Shown here piece after piece: positions 1-9,075 of a stretch of 61,960 nt of DNA; positions within the stretch are counted from its first letter, which is position 1, and the number at the start of each line of letters is the position of its first letter. The DNA is from Tethybacter castelli (lineage in GTDB: Bacteria > Pseudomonadota > Gammaproteobacteria > Tethybacterales > Tethybacteraceae). The position numbers were made by a program, and so were the translations under genes. The notes beneath the pieces were generated by a model. It did not search any database. It was not told the origin of the DNA and worked only from the letters and a program-made list of their open reading frames with translations. The stretch lies in NCBI GenBank assembly GCA_036679665.1, contig JAZHEJ010000060.1, positions 1 through 61,960 on the forward strand, given 5' to 3'.

Positions 1-180
1 CGGGCGTCGGTCACGCCGTACGGCAGATTGGAGCTGGGCGCGACGCGCAAGGTGCGCGGCGGGTTGCTCACCGAGTTCAGCGCGGACAAGTTGAGCGTAG
101 ACGTGTACGCCGAACAAAGCTCAAGCGACGAACGGGACACCGAAAATTCGTTGCACGTAAAACTCGCGCTGGACTATTGA
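1..180 (+). CDS. C-terminal end of an outer-membrane beta-barrel protein (partial)
   Basis: An open frame enters from the left edge and stops with TGA at 178-180, giving 59 residues. The peptide has alternating hydrophobic and polar residues like transmembrane beta-strands and finishes in ALDY, an aromatic C-terminal residue as recognised by the BAM machinery. The subtilase autotransporter at 37.9 kb ends similarly (KYSY), so this may be the end of a related autotransporter barrel. The passenger lies outside the window, so the function is unknown. The frame and stop are seen directly; the barrel call is inference. Confidence 0.5.
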   Translation, partial: RASVTPYGRLELGATRKVRGGLLTEFSADKLSVDVYAEQSSSDERDTENSLHVKLALDY

Positions 181-197
181 TTTACAAGGTTTTGTGT

Positions 198-217
198 CCG
201 ACCGAAAATTTGGTCGG
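198..217 (+). terminator. Hairpin downstream of the barrel gene
   Basis: CCGACC and GGTCGG form a perfect 6-bp stem around an AT-rich 8-nt loop, 18 bases after the stop codon. No T-run follows, so it is at best a weak or Rho-assisted terminator, or an mRNA 3'-end stabiliser. Confidence 0.25.
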
Positions 218-358
218 TGAGGCGTCGTCGCGCACCGGCGCCACAGTGGGAAAATTAGCCGAATATGTCAAATACGCAAAATGTTATCGGCAAATGATGT
301 TGATAAAGCGCAAGTGAACATCAGATACTGACACGCACAATGCAGGTAAATAATTTAA

Positions 359-1825
359 TTATTGACTGATGTCAGTGCCGCCGACTAGCATTTCGTCTAC
401 TTTACAATGCGGCTGGCCTACTCCTACCGGTACCCACTGACCGTTTTTACCGCAGGTTCCAAGACCCGGATCAAGCTCAAGGTCGTTGCCGACCATTGAC
501 ATCTTTAGCATTGCTGCAGGACCGTTGCCGATTACCGTGGCGCCTTTCACCACCGGACCAAGGTTGCCGTTTTCGATCAGGTACGCTTCTTCAACGACAA
601 AATTAAAGTCACCGTTGGTGATATCCACCGATCCACCCGAAAAACTTTTACAATACAAACCGCGTTTTACCGAAGCGATAATTTCGTCAGGGGTGTATTT
701 GTGGTTGAGCATATAAGTGTTGGTCATGCGCGGCATCGGCTCATGTCGGTACGACTGGCGACGACCGTTACCGGTCGGCGCGGTTTGCATCAACGAAGCA
801 TTGACCACGTCTTGCATGTAGCCTCGCAAGATACCGTCTTCGATCAGCACGTTGTATTTTGAAGGTGTGCCTTCGTCGTCAACGGTTAGTGATCCGCGGC
901 GATCGTTTATAGTGCCGTCATCAACCACGGTTACCCCTTGGGGCGCTACCCGTTCGCCAATCCGCCCGGAGAATGCCGATTGCCCCTTGCGGTTGAAATC
1001 GCCTTCAAGGCCGTGTCCGACCGCTTCGTGTAACAAAATTCCCGACCAGCCATTGCCAAGCACGACCGGCATCGTCCCAGCCGGTGCGGCTACGGCGCGT
1101 AACTTGGTGGAGGCGACGCGAACAGCTTCATCAGCGAGGTCGATGAGATTCTGTGGTTGTAAGATGGACAAAGGCAACGTCCGTGCGCCGGTTGCGGCGT
1201 ATCCGGTTTCGACCTTACCGTTGTCGATCATCACCACCATAACCGACAGTTGGGTCATCGGACGAATGTCGGCGTAACATGCACCGTCGTTGCGTGCGAT
1301 GAATAAGCTTTTGTGAGCCAGCGCCAAATTGGCGATGACATTATGCACCCGCGAATCCTTGGCGCGGGCGTGTCGCTCGATTGCGTTAAGTATTTTCATT
1401 TTGTCCAAATCGTCAAACATCAGCGGATCCACATTTGGATAACGCGGCAGGGCGGTACCGTTCACAGCGGGAAGCGACACGCGCACTTTACTTGCGGTCA
1501 GATGGCGTTGGCCTTCCGTGACAGCTGAACGTACGCGGCCAAGAGCGTCAGCGTCGATCAAGTCGGCACAGGCGAATACACTGGCTTCTCCGCTGATAGC
1601 GCGCAGCGACATGCCGCGGCGCACACTGAATTCTCCGCTGTCGATGCGCCGTTCATCTAGCCGCCAGCTTTCGGTCGCGGTCTGCTCCAGGTACAAATCG
1701 GCGAAGTCGGCTGAAGGAACGGACGCCGCCGCTTTACTTAGCTGGGCGCGGTCAAGGTCGGTATCGTCAAGTAAGTTGGCAAGCACCAGCTCGCTGGTAT
1801 CTTGACGGGTTTCGGTTATGGCCAT
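359..1825 (-). CDS. tldD: Metalloprotease TldD
   Basis: TldD is the zinc-protease half of the cytosolic TldD/TldE (PmbA) complex, which cleaves unstructured peptides and is known from microcin B17 and CcdA processing. The 488-residue length is close to the family norm (about 480). The HExxxH zinc motif is present as HEAVGH at about residues 266-271, followed by GLEGD; the third metal-binding region (GTCGKNGQ) is near the C-terminus. It lies 20 bp downstream of the nitrilase gene and in the same direction, the yhdP-nit-tldD order common in gammaproteobacteria. The partner gene pmbA is not in the window. The start is ATG at 1825. Confidence 0.95.
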   Translation of the reverse strand: MAITETRQDTSELVLANLLDDTDLDRAQLSKAAASVPSADFADLYLEQTATESWRLDERRIDSGEFSVRRGMSLRAISGEASVFACADLIDADALGRVRSAVTEGQRHLTASKVRVSLPAVNGTALPRYPNVDPLMFDDLDKMKILNAIERHARAKDSRVHNVIANLALAHKSLFIARNDGACYADIRPMTQLSVMVVMIDNGKVETGYAATGARTLPLSILQPQNLIDLADEAVRVASTKLRAVAAPAGTMPVVLGNGWSGILLHEAVGHGLEGDFNRKGQSAFSGRIGERVAPQGVTVVDDGTINDRRGSLTVDDEGTPSKYNVLIEDGILRGYMQDVVNASLMQTAPTGNGRRQSYRHEPMPRMTNTYMLNHKYTPDEIIASVKRGLYCKSFSGGSVDITNGDFNFVVEEAYLIENGNLGPVVKGATVIGNGPAAMLKMSMVGNDLELDPGLGTCGKNGQWVPVGVGQPHCKVDEMLVGGTDISQ

Positions 1826-1845
1826 ATTTAATGAAATTGTACCGC

Positions 1846-2682
1846 CTAGAGCATCCGGTTGGCTAAGGCGGGTAGTTGATTGCGAATGTCGTTCTTATAA
1901 CTCATATCAAGCTCAACAACCAACACTCCAGGCTCATTTTTCAGTGCGCCGACAATTTTTCCCCACGGATCTACCACCATCGTATGACCCCAGCTGCGCA
2001 TACCGTTTGGGTGTTCACCACATTGAGCGCAAGCCAATACGTAACATTGATTTTCGATTGCGCGGGCACGGAGCAAAATTTCCCAGTGGGCCTTGCCGGT
2101 TTGCCGGGTAAATGCTGAAGGCGCCAAGACGATGTCGGGGCTTTTAAGCTTGCGGTACAGTTCTGGAAAGCGCAAATCGTAGCAGATTGATAATCCGATT
2201 TTGCCCAAGATGGTATCGTGACAGATCACTTGTTTGCCCGGTTCGTAAAGCTCGCTTTCATCATATAGCCTGTCGGGCGCCTGAAAGTGAAACAAATGTA
2301 TTTTGTCGTACTTGGCAATCAGCTTGCCATCGGGCCCGTAAAGCAAGGAACGGTTGCGCAATTTCTTGCGCCCACGAACTGCGAATGAACCGCCGGCCAA
2401 ATAAATTCCGTGAATAGCAGCCTGTGCGGCAAGAAACTCATGAGTAGGCCCGCGCCCCGGAAATTCAGCAGCCGCAAGTTTGGCTGCCGGGTCGGTGCAC
2501 AAGCAATTAAATAGTTCAGGCAAACAAATTAGCTGGGCTCCGGCAGCAGCGGCATCACCTATAAGTTGTTCACAACGTGCAATGTTGGCGGGTGGATTCG
2601 CGTCGGAATTAAGCTGGCATAGGGCGGCTTTCACACGTTTAGAAGCCGGCAATGTTACGTTTTTAATTCGGGTTGGTTTCAT
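1846..2682 (-). CDS. Carbon-nitrogen hydrolase (nitrilase superfamily, Nit type)
   Basis: A 278-residue amidase-fold enzyme. The catalytic triad is visible: Glu in LPELFN, Lys in YDKIHLF and Cys in SICYDLRFPELYR. In related bacteria Nit proteins are omega-amidases or deaminated-glutathione amidases that repair metabolites; the exact substrate here is not known. I chose ATG 2682, which overlaps the yhdP stop by 20 bases; a TTG at 2697 would add five residues. Positions 2539-2615 recur exactly beside the assembly gap at 10668. The protein reads smoothly through this stretch with normal family residues, so this copy is the genuine one. Confidence 0.9.
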   Translation of the reverse strand: MKPTRIKNVTLPASKRVKAALCQLNSDANPPANIARCEQLIGDAAAAGAQLICLPELFNCLCTDPAAKLAAAEFPGRGPTHEFLAAQAAIHGIYLAGGSFAVRGRKKLRNRSLLYGPDGKLIAKYDKIHLFHFQAPDRLYDESELYEPGKQVICHDTILGKIGLSICYDLRFPELYRKLKSPDIVLAPSAFTRQTGKAHWEILLRARAIENQCYVLACAQCGEHPNGMRSWGHTMVVDPWGKIVGALKNEPGVLVVELDMSYKNDIRNQLPALANRML

Positions 2683-5600
2683 CGCCTGCTTGTGCAACTT
2701 GCTTTTGCTGGATTATTGGTTCCTTCCAGGTTCCAGTAATGTGATACTGGAGTGCGAGCTGTCCCAATATAGGATTGTCTGAAACTTGGTTTAACAGTAG
2801 TAGCACCGCGCCCGTTATTGGATTTAGTGCCGCCACCGCGCCGGTGACGATGTTTTGGGATGCATTGACCTGTACCTGTGAATAAATGTCATTACGGTGG
2901 GTGATCAAGTTGGTGCTGCCGTTGATTTTGATGTCCAGATCAGGGCTGGAAATCGCGATATTATCGAAATTAAGGTTGCTGTCACCGAAGATCAGATTAC
3001 CGTTGGCGCCACTGAATTTACTGGCACCGCTACCGATGATCGGCAAAGACTCCAACAACGTAAACGGAGATAGCAGATCTAGCAATCTAATGCCGTCGGT
3101 TCCCTTGCGGATCACGAAGTCCTTGGCCGCTAAAGTGACTGTGCCTTGCATGGTGAAGTAGTGCGGGTCAAAAAGCGCACCTTCCCAGCTTACCTTACCG
3201 TTGATCGTGGCGTTGCCGTCGCCGATCGTGTCTTTGTTGCCGTATTCGCGCAAAAAATCTTCCAATGCGGGTACGGCTATAGTTAGCGAAATTTCCGCAT
3301 ACGGATTGCCTTTGATGTTGGTATAACCGTTGGCTCTTAGGGTGGCTTTGCCGATCAGGGCGCGCGCTTCGTCAAGCTGCCAGATTGATTCGATCGGTTT
3401 GCCGGCTATGAACACGTCTTGGTAATCAACCTCGCCGATTTTCAGCTTGCTGATCCGGGCGGAAAGTTTGGGCAGGTTCGGAGTAAGAGTGCTTGGTTCC
3501 ACATAAATGGTCGCGTCGTTGGCGACTGTGCTTTGCGAAGGCGCTTTAGGAAGGTTCAGATAGGCTAAGCTGACCGCAAGTTCATCGGCAGGCAAAAAAT
3601 CAAATCGTCCCGCCAACGCATCCGCCTGCACGGAAGCCACGGTTATGGTCGTAGCGATGGTTGCTTGCACGGCAAATTCCGGATGACGCATGCCCAAAAA
3701 AGTCGTGTCGCTCAAGGTCAGTTCTGCGTCAACCGGTAGCGGCAAGCCACCCATGTTGCCGACGTTGCCAGCCAACTCATCCAAATCCAATCCGTTTAGT
3801 CGGCCGCGAACCCGAGTTCCTTCGTTTGGAATGTTAATCTCTTCCGGTTCATCGCCAAGTGCGATTGCAAGCCCGGCGTTGTCGTCCAGATATAGATGAG
3901 CCAGATTGTCGCCGTAGGTGATGCGAGTGCGCCCGGCACTGTTGCGCAAAACCAGGTTGCGTCGTTGGTCAGCTAGCTTGCCGAGTACTCCGGGAAGGTT
4001 GATCGCTGTGCCGCGCAACGTCGAATTTAGCGCTAGGCCATCAGCGTCGATCTCGATCGCCACCGGGCTTTTACCTTTAAGCGGTAAATCGCCGCTCAGC
4101 TTAAGTTGCTTTGCGGCTTTGGCAAGATCAAAGGTGCCGTTTAGCTTTACCTTCGAGCCGGCATCTCCGAATCCGACCGATACCCGCACGCTGCTGTCAA
4201 ACAAATCGCCGGTGGTTATTCCGCTTAAAGTTTGCTGGTCAAAATCGATTTCGCCGTCCACGTTGGTTAAGGTGAGGTCCAGCGGCAAGTAAGTCAAAGT
4301 GTTGGCGCCTTCCGGCGCCAACGAACCGCTGACCTGAATTTCATCGCCCGAGTCAAGCGGTATGGTCAAAGCCAGATCAAGGGTCTGACGCCCATCAATT
4401 CGCAGGTCTTCGAGCTCAGGCACGTATTGACGCGTTGCCGGCAGATCGGTAATAAGTTCGATCATCTCATCTTGTTCAAGAATGCTGTCAGCCGCGACAA
4501 ACAAGGTGGTTTGGGCAGCGGTGGTGTCGCTGATGCCGGCTCGGCTCAGGCCGAGCCGAGCCGGGCCAATTCGGGCTTGCGCGACCGTGACCGCAAGACT
4601 GGTACCGTCGATTCCAAACCCGCCGTGGGCTTCAGTAACTGGCGGGTAGCCGTCGGCGTATTCCAACGAGGCGTCAAAAAATTCGCTTTCTAGCACAAAA
4701 CGTTCAATAGGAATGTTATCCCATAGCAAATCTTTTTGCTGTCCGCTGTCGATTACCAAAGTGGTAAGTTGCGCTTGGCGGATGCGCAAAGCCTCGCGTA
4801 GAAACTCAAGCGATTCTTCGCCTACCGCTAAAGGCAACGTGGCTAATACTTCGGCAACGTCAACTTGCGCCGCTGATGCACCGACGCTCAATGCGATTGG
4901 TTCGAATTGTGGAGCTCGGATTGCGACTTCGCCTGCGGCGTGGCCCAAAGGTCCGGTTGTGCGCACATCGGGGATGGCCAAATTCCAGCCGGCGTTGTCG
5001 GCTGTGAATTGCCCGGAAGCTTCCGCTCGCATCAGGTTGAGCGGGCCGCCCAGATACGGCTCAGGCGCGGTAACCCGGATATTTTGCAAGGTGGCATGCC
5101 AGCGCGCAACAACGTGCTGGCTGGCGGTCAACGTATCGGCTATTTCGATTTCGGCAACGACCCGAGCGTGATCACCGATTGCTTGGATAGCCGCCAATTG
5201 GTCACCGGGCAGATCATAATCGCCGATAAATTTGGTGACAAGAACCTGCGCCAAGGCGTTTACGTTTCCACCCCGGAAATTGCCCCAGATTTCTGTAACC
5301 AAAGTAGCAGAGTTTTGGCGAATCGCGAGCAAGTCGCGCAGAGCGTTATCGAAGCCGGCCGCGCGCAGGTAAAAGAAAATGTCGCGGTTGGGCTTGCCCG
5401 GCGCCCAAGTGGCTTTGCCGGACAGTCTGAAATCTGCGTTGGTTCCGCTTTGAAACGAAATACTCAAAACCTGCAGTTGCGGTTTGGGGCTGATTGCGAT
5501 TCGCATGTCGTTGAGTCCGATATTGTTTCCGTTTGCCAGGGCAATTTGGATAGTAATATCTTCTGCGACCAAGTCAAAGGGTAACAGTGGGGTCTGCCTA

Positions 5601-6052
5601 TTCGAATCACCGCGCATTTTGTCAAGCGGGATACCGGCTACCACGAACGTATTGTCGGCCAGCGCGGCTATGCTCAAACTCGCGTTGCTGATGGTGACCT
5701 GAGGCCTGCGGCCGGGAAACAGCACTAATGACGCTTCTTGAGCTTGGAACGTTTGAGTATCAACTTCCAGATAAGGGTCTATGACCAAAATAATTAATCC
5801 ATTGAGCGATAGCGACAGGTAAATGTTATCGTAGCCGCTTACCACCGGTTTGCCGATAATTTCGCTAAGTTTGGCATTGGCGTCAAGAATATAGTTCGCC
5901 ACAAGCGGACGCAGCAACGGCTCAGCGATTAAGCGCGCGCTGGCGATCAGCAACAACAGTCCTAACACCGCCCAATACAGTCGTCCGCCGCCGGGTATTA
6001 ACATCCGTTGCCAAAGCGGTTTGATCCGTCGGTCTGATAAGCTATGATTCAT
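2663..6052 (-). CDS. yhdP: YhdP-family AsmA-like envelope protein
   Basis: A 1129-residue protein with one N-terminal membrane segment (about residues 20-45), then a very long periplasmic region of beta-rich repeats (DUF3971) and an AsmA-like C-terminal part with the typical run about a small basis set of phrases such as GxxKFSGANGNL and NITGAVAALNPITGA. YhdP, TamB and YdbH are established as large bridge proteins that move phospholipids to the outer membrane. It is somewhat shorter than the E. coli protein (about 1266). It is the first gene of the yhdP-nit-tldD unit and overlaps nit. A strong 9-bp hairpin lies inside the gene at 4537-4558, in a GC-rich repeat of coding sequence. Confidence 0.87.
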   Translation of the reverse strand: MNHSLSDRRIKPLWQRMLIPGGGRLYWAVLGLLLLIASARLIAEPLLRPLVANYILDANAKLSEIIGKPVVSGYDNIYLSLSLNGLIILVIDPYLEVDTQTFQAQEASLVLFPGRRPQVTISNASLSIAALADNTFVVAGIPLDKMRGDSNRQTPLLPFDLVAEDITIQIALANGNNIGLNDMRIAISPKPQLQVLSISFQSGTNADFRLSGKATWAPGKPNRDIFFYLRAAGFDNALRDLLAIRQNSATLVTEIWGNFRGGNVNALAQVLVTKFIGDYDLPGDQLAAIQAIGDHARVVAEIEIADTLTASQHVVARWHATLQNIRVTAPEPYLGGPLNLMRAEASGQFTADNAGWNLAIPDVRTTGPLGHAAGEVAIRAPQFEPIALSVGASAAQVDVAEVLATLPLAVGEESLEFLREALRIRQAQLTTLVIDSGQQKDLLWDNIPIERFVLESEFFDASLEYADGYPPVTEAHGGFGIDGTSLAVTVAQARIGPARLGLSRAGISDTTAAQTTLFVAADSILEQDEMIELITDLPATRQYVPELEDLRIDGRQTLDLALTIPLDSGDEIQVSGSLAPEGANTLTYLPLDLTLTNVDGEIDFDQQTLSGITTGDLFDSSVRVSVGFGDAGSKVKLNGTFDLAKAAKQLKLSGDLPLKGKSPVAIEIDADGLALNSTLRGTAINLPGVLGKLADQRRNLVLRNSAGRTRITYGDNLAHLYLDDNAGLAIALGDEPEEINIPNEGTRVRGRLNGLDLDELAGNVGNMGGLPLPVDAELTLSDTTFLGMRHPEFAVQATIATTITVASVQADALAGRFDFLPADELAVSLAYLNLPKAPSQSTVANDATIYVEPSTLTPNLPKLSARISKLKIGEVDYQDVFIAGKPIESIWQLDEARALIGKATLRANGYTNIKGNPYAEISLTIAVPALEDFLREYGNKDTIGDGNATINGKVSWEGALFDPHYFTMQGTVTLAAKDFVIRKGTDGIRLLDLLSPFTLLESLPIIGSGASKFSGANGNLIFGDSNLNFDNIAISSPDLDIKINGSTNLITHRNDIYSQVQVNASQNIVTGAVAALNPITGAVLLLLNQVSDNPILGQLALQYHITGTWKEPIIQQKQVAQAGDETNPN

Positions 6053-6087
6053 GTAAGAACAACGAGTTACTTATAGTAGTATTTTCC

Positions 6088-6672
6088 ATGTTGTGGTTCA
6101 TAAGGATAATGTTAATCCGTTTGGCGGTGATAACAACCGCCGGAGCCGGATTTTTGTATGTGATAGCTTCGGTCCACGATTTTCCCCAAACCAGACAAGC
6201 TTACTATGACTATAACAGCGACTTATTACCGCTTTGGCAGGTAATCTTTTATTTTGTCAACGAAGCAGGTAGCGGAATCAGGTATACGCTGACCGGCGAC
6301 CCCAAATATCTTGCCTATTTTCCGACGTCCACAGGCGATTACGATTACCAGGACGATTTTCATGCTCTGCTGTACGAGGCAAACCAAGATAGTTGGCAAG
6401 CTCAGTTGCAGCTAAGTCATCTGTTGGCGCTAGGCTGGGGAGTGGAGCAGGACAAAATGCGCGCGGTCCAATGGTATCTGCGATCTGAGCAGACCGCGAT
6501 CAAAAAAGGCAAACATGCTTCTTGGCAACGCTCTAAGCAACGCAAGAAAGTGAACTCATATTTGGGCACCCAACTAAATTCCAGATTATTGCAAGAAGTG
6601 ATACAGCCGTACAATCGCGACAGTACGGACGCGCATCCTGATCTCCAACCGCTAATCGGCCAGCGTGGCTAA
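6088..6672 (+). CDS. Membrane-anchored Sel1-like repeat protein
   Basis: A 194-residue protein of unknown role. Residues about 4-26 form a hydrophobic segment (signal anchor). Around residues 93-131 there is one recognisable Sel1/TPR-like repeat (LSHLLALGWGVEQDK followed by AVQWY), a helical hairpin fold used in protein-protein contacts. The C-terminal third is basic and polar. It is transcribed divergently from yhdP, 35 bp away, and converges on the phosphomannomutase gene. The start is ATG 6088 without a clear Shine-Dalgarno sequence. The coding call rests on length and the repeat; no function is assigned. Confidence 0.65.
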   Translation: MLWFIRIMLIRLAVITTAGAGFLYVIASVHDFPQTRQAYYDYNSDLLPLWQVIFYFVNEAGSGIRYTLTGDPKYLAYFPTSTGDYDYQDDFHALLYEANQDSWQAQLQLSHLLALGWGVEQDKMRAVQWYLRSEQTAIKKGKHASWQRSKQRKKVNSYLGTQLNSRLLQEVIQPYNRDSTDAHPDLQPLIGQRG

Positions 6673-6684
6673 AAACACCTTCGC

Positions 6685-8079
6685 CTAAAACGGTAACCGC
6701 AGCTTAGGGTAAGCGTTGCCGATACAGTCGCGAAACACCTGCAAGATACGCTCATAGGCCGGGGCGTTGTCTCCTTCAAACCGCAAGATAATACTCGGTG
6801 TGGTGTTGGAGGCCCTTATCAGGCCGAAGCCGTCAACCCATTCAGCGCGCACTCCGTCAATTGTGATCAAGGACTGATGGCCCGGATACAGATCAGGGTC
6901 GTTCAGTAGCGCGACAAAGTCGTGCGGACTCGCGTCGTCTGGCATGGCTATTTTGTATTCGGGCGACGCGTGCGAATTAGGTAGCTGCGCGCACATCTTC
7001 TCGGCGCTAGGTTGCGCCGCAATCAGTTCTAGAAATTTGATCGCGGCCAAAAGCGCGTCATCAAAGCGCCAGTTGCCTTCATTAAAGAAAAAATGCCCGG
7101 ACAGTTCGCCGCCCAACGGTGAATTCGTCTTGATTAGTTCGCGTTTCATGAACGAGTGGCCGGTGCGGCATAGTTGCGGTTTACCGCCTTTTGCGGCGAT
7201 ATATGGGCCGACATGTTTTGAGCATTTGACATCGAACAAAATAGTCGCTCCGGGCTGTTTATGCAAAAGATCCGCGGCTAAAGCCATGAGCAGTCGATCA
7301 GGAAAGATTATGCCGCTGTCAGGTAACCACACACCGAGTCGATCACCGTCGCCATCAAAGCCCAAGGCTATTTCCGCTTGGTGTTGCTTGCACGCGGTTG
7401 CGGCTTCAGCGAAATTGTCAGGTACTGAAGGATCCGGATGATGGTTGGGAAAGTTACCGTCAACTTCACAAAACAGCTCGATTACTTCGCAGCCTAGCTT
7501 ACGCAGGATTAAAGGCGCAAACGGCCCCATCACCCCGTTGCCACAATCAACCACCACCTTCAAAGGCCGGGCTAATTTATGTCCGGCGAGTAAATCCGCG
7601 GTATAAGCGTCCATCAAATTATCGTTGCGTTCGCGCATGCCGGCCGCGCCGCGACTGCTAAAGCGGTTTTCACTGATCAATATGCGCAATCCTTGAATTT
7701 CTTCGCTGGACAAAGCTTGACCGTCAAGCAACATCTTGATGCCGTTGTACTCTTTGGGATTGTGGCTACCGGTGATTACGGCACAGTTGCCGCCGGCTAA
7801 GCAAAACGCAGCCCAGTAAGCGCTGGGAGTCGGAACCATACCAAGATCGATAGTGTCCAGCCCGGTTTCGACTATACCGTCGATCAGCGCCGCGGCCAAT
7901 TCTTCGCTTGATAGGCGACCGTCCCGTCCGACCACGATTTTGGTTGCGCCGGTCGACATCGCCCGGGTCGCGAAAGCCTGGCCGATCAGATGCGCAACTT
8001 CAGGATCAAGCGCGTCGGGAATTATGCCGCGGATATCGTAGGCGCGAAATATCGCCGGGTCAATATTTGGAATATTCAT
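6685..8079 (-). CDS. algC: Phosphomannomutase/phosphoglucomutase (AlgC type)
   Basis: Interconverts hexose 6-phosphates and 1-phosphates for GDP-mannose, LPS and exopolysaccharide precursors in the cytosol. Length is 464 residues, as for AlgC/ManB. The phosphoserine loop TGSHNP has its Ser at about residue 105, the Mg-binding loop DGDGDR is at about 242-247, the sugar-binding loop GELSGH is near 320, and the C-terminal phosphate-binding loop (RASNTTPS) is present. It directly abuts yheT upstream (stop and start at 8079/8080), so the two are probably co-transcribed. Whether mannose or glucose phosphates are preferred cannot be told from sequence. Confidence 0.92.
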   Translation of the reverse strand: MNIPNIDPAIFRAYDIRGIIPDALDPEVAHLIGQAFATRAMSTGATKIVVGRDGRLSSEELAAALIDGIVETGLDTIDLGMVPTPSAYWAAFCLAGGNCAVITGSHNPKEYNGIKMLLDGQALSSEEIQGLRILISENRFSSRGAAGMRERNDNLMDAYTADLLAGHKLARPLKVVVDCGNGVMGPFAPLILRKLGCEVIELFCEVDGNFPNHHPDPSVPDNFAEAATACKQHQAEIALGFDGDGDRLGVWLPDSGIIFPDRLLMALAADLLHKQPGATILFDVKCSKHVGPYIAAKGGKPQLCRTGHSFMKRELIKTNSPLGGELSGHFFFNEGNWRFDDALLAAIKFLELIAAQPSAEKMCAQLPNSHASPEYKIAMPDDASPHDFVALLNDPDLYPGHQSLITIDGVRAEWVDGFGLIRASNTTPSIILRFEGDNAPAYERILQVFRDCIGNAYPKLRLPF

Positions 8080-9027
8080 TTACACACGTTCGAAAAACTC
8101 GCGCAAACACGAGCTAAGCCAAGCGAAAGAACCCGGAAACGGCCCGGTAACATAGCCGGAGTGGCCGCCGCCGCGGGTCGTGATCGCGTGTAAATGTGGA
8201 TTGGCAGGCAGGTTTACGCGCGGCACCAAGACATCGTTGTCGCTGTGAACGCTAAGCAGGGGGGTGGATATTTTGGTTAACAGACTCATTGCGGAAGCCT
8301 TGCGGTAATAGTCGTCGACGTCGGTATAGCCGTGCAAGGCGGCGGTAAACCGATTATCAAACTGACGCATGGTGTTCAATGATTTGAGTTCGTCCACATC
8401 AGCCAATGCCGGGTACTGGCGGATTTTGCTGATCATTTTGACACGCAGGCTGCGTAAAAAGTGACGTTCGTAGATCAGATGGTTAAAGACGCGGCTCATC
8501 CACCGACTGCACGCCTCAAGGTCGTATGGCGCGCAGATCGTCGCCGCCGCCTCCACGATCTGTTGCTGGGGATTTTCGCCAAGCCATTTGGCTAGCGCGT
8601 TGCCGCCCAAGGAGACTCCCAGGGCAAAATGCCGTTCGGTAGAACTGCTGGCCGCGCCGATATATTTGAGCATCCAACCGACATCCTGGCTGTCGCCGGC
8701 GTGGTAGGCGCGCGGCAGGCGATTCATAATACCGCAGGTGCGAAAGTGCGGAACGAACACATTCCAGCCGCAAGCGTGGAAGAACAGCGCGCAATTAGCG
8801 ACGGTGTGACTGCGCGAACATCCTTCCAGGCCGTGGAAAATGGTTATCGTCGGTTTGCCGGATTTGCCGATCAGGTAGTCCAAGGCGATAATGTCATTGT
8901 CGAAAGTGGTGATGATTTCGCGTGTGTATTCCGGCTTGCGGCCGACAAACCGCGCCCATATCGTCTCAAGATGCGAGTTCGGCAACCACCACGGACGCCG
9001 GTAGGAGGAAAGTTCAGCGGTTGTCAT
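8080..9027 (-). CDS. yheT: YheT-family alpha/beta hydrolase
   Basis: A 315-residue UPF0017 (YheT) hydrolase. The family signature near the N-terminus (RPWWLPNSHLETIW), the nucleophile elbow GVSLGGN and the catalytic His in GGGHSGYV are all seen. Related enzymes have esterase activity; the physiological substrate is not established. ATG 9027 fits the conserved N-terminus better than an upstream alternative at 9057, which would run into the pyrG leader. It is divergent from pyrG with only 48 bp between the two starts, so their promoters must overlap. Confidence 0.88.
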   Translation of the reverse strand: MTTAELSSYRRPWWLPNSHLETIWARFVGRKPEYTREIITTFDNDIIALDYLIGKSGKPTITIFHGLEGCSRSHTVANCALFFHACGWNVFVPHFRTCGIMNRLPRAYHAGDSQDVGWMLKYIGAASSSTERHFALGVSLGGNALAKWLGENPQQQIVEAAATICAPYDLEACSRWMSRVFNHLIYERHFLRSLRVKMISKIRQYPALADVDELKSLNTMRQFDNRFTAALHGYTDVDDYYRKASAMSLLTKISTPLLSVHSDNDVLVPRVNLPANPHLHAITTRGGGHSGYVTGPFPGSFAWLSSCLREFFERV

Positions 9028-9075
9028 TAGTTGACAAATTTTATCGCTTGCCGGCAACGGCTAAAATCCCCTTGC

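Noticed and set aside
2539..2615. Exact 77-bp repeat shared with 10591-10667, considered as a biological duplication
   Set aside because: The copy at 10591 abuts N, breaks pyrG and fits no family sequence, while the nitrilase copy is in normal context; the length equals the second seam repeat. Treated as assembly artefact.
4537..4558. Perfect 9-bp hairpin (CGGCTCGGC / GCCGAGCCG)
   Set aside because: It lies within continuous yhdP coding sequence in a GC-rich stretch (ARLGLSRAG region) and has no T-run; probably codon-driven.
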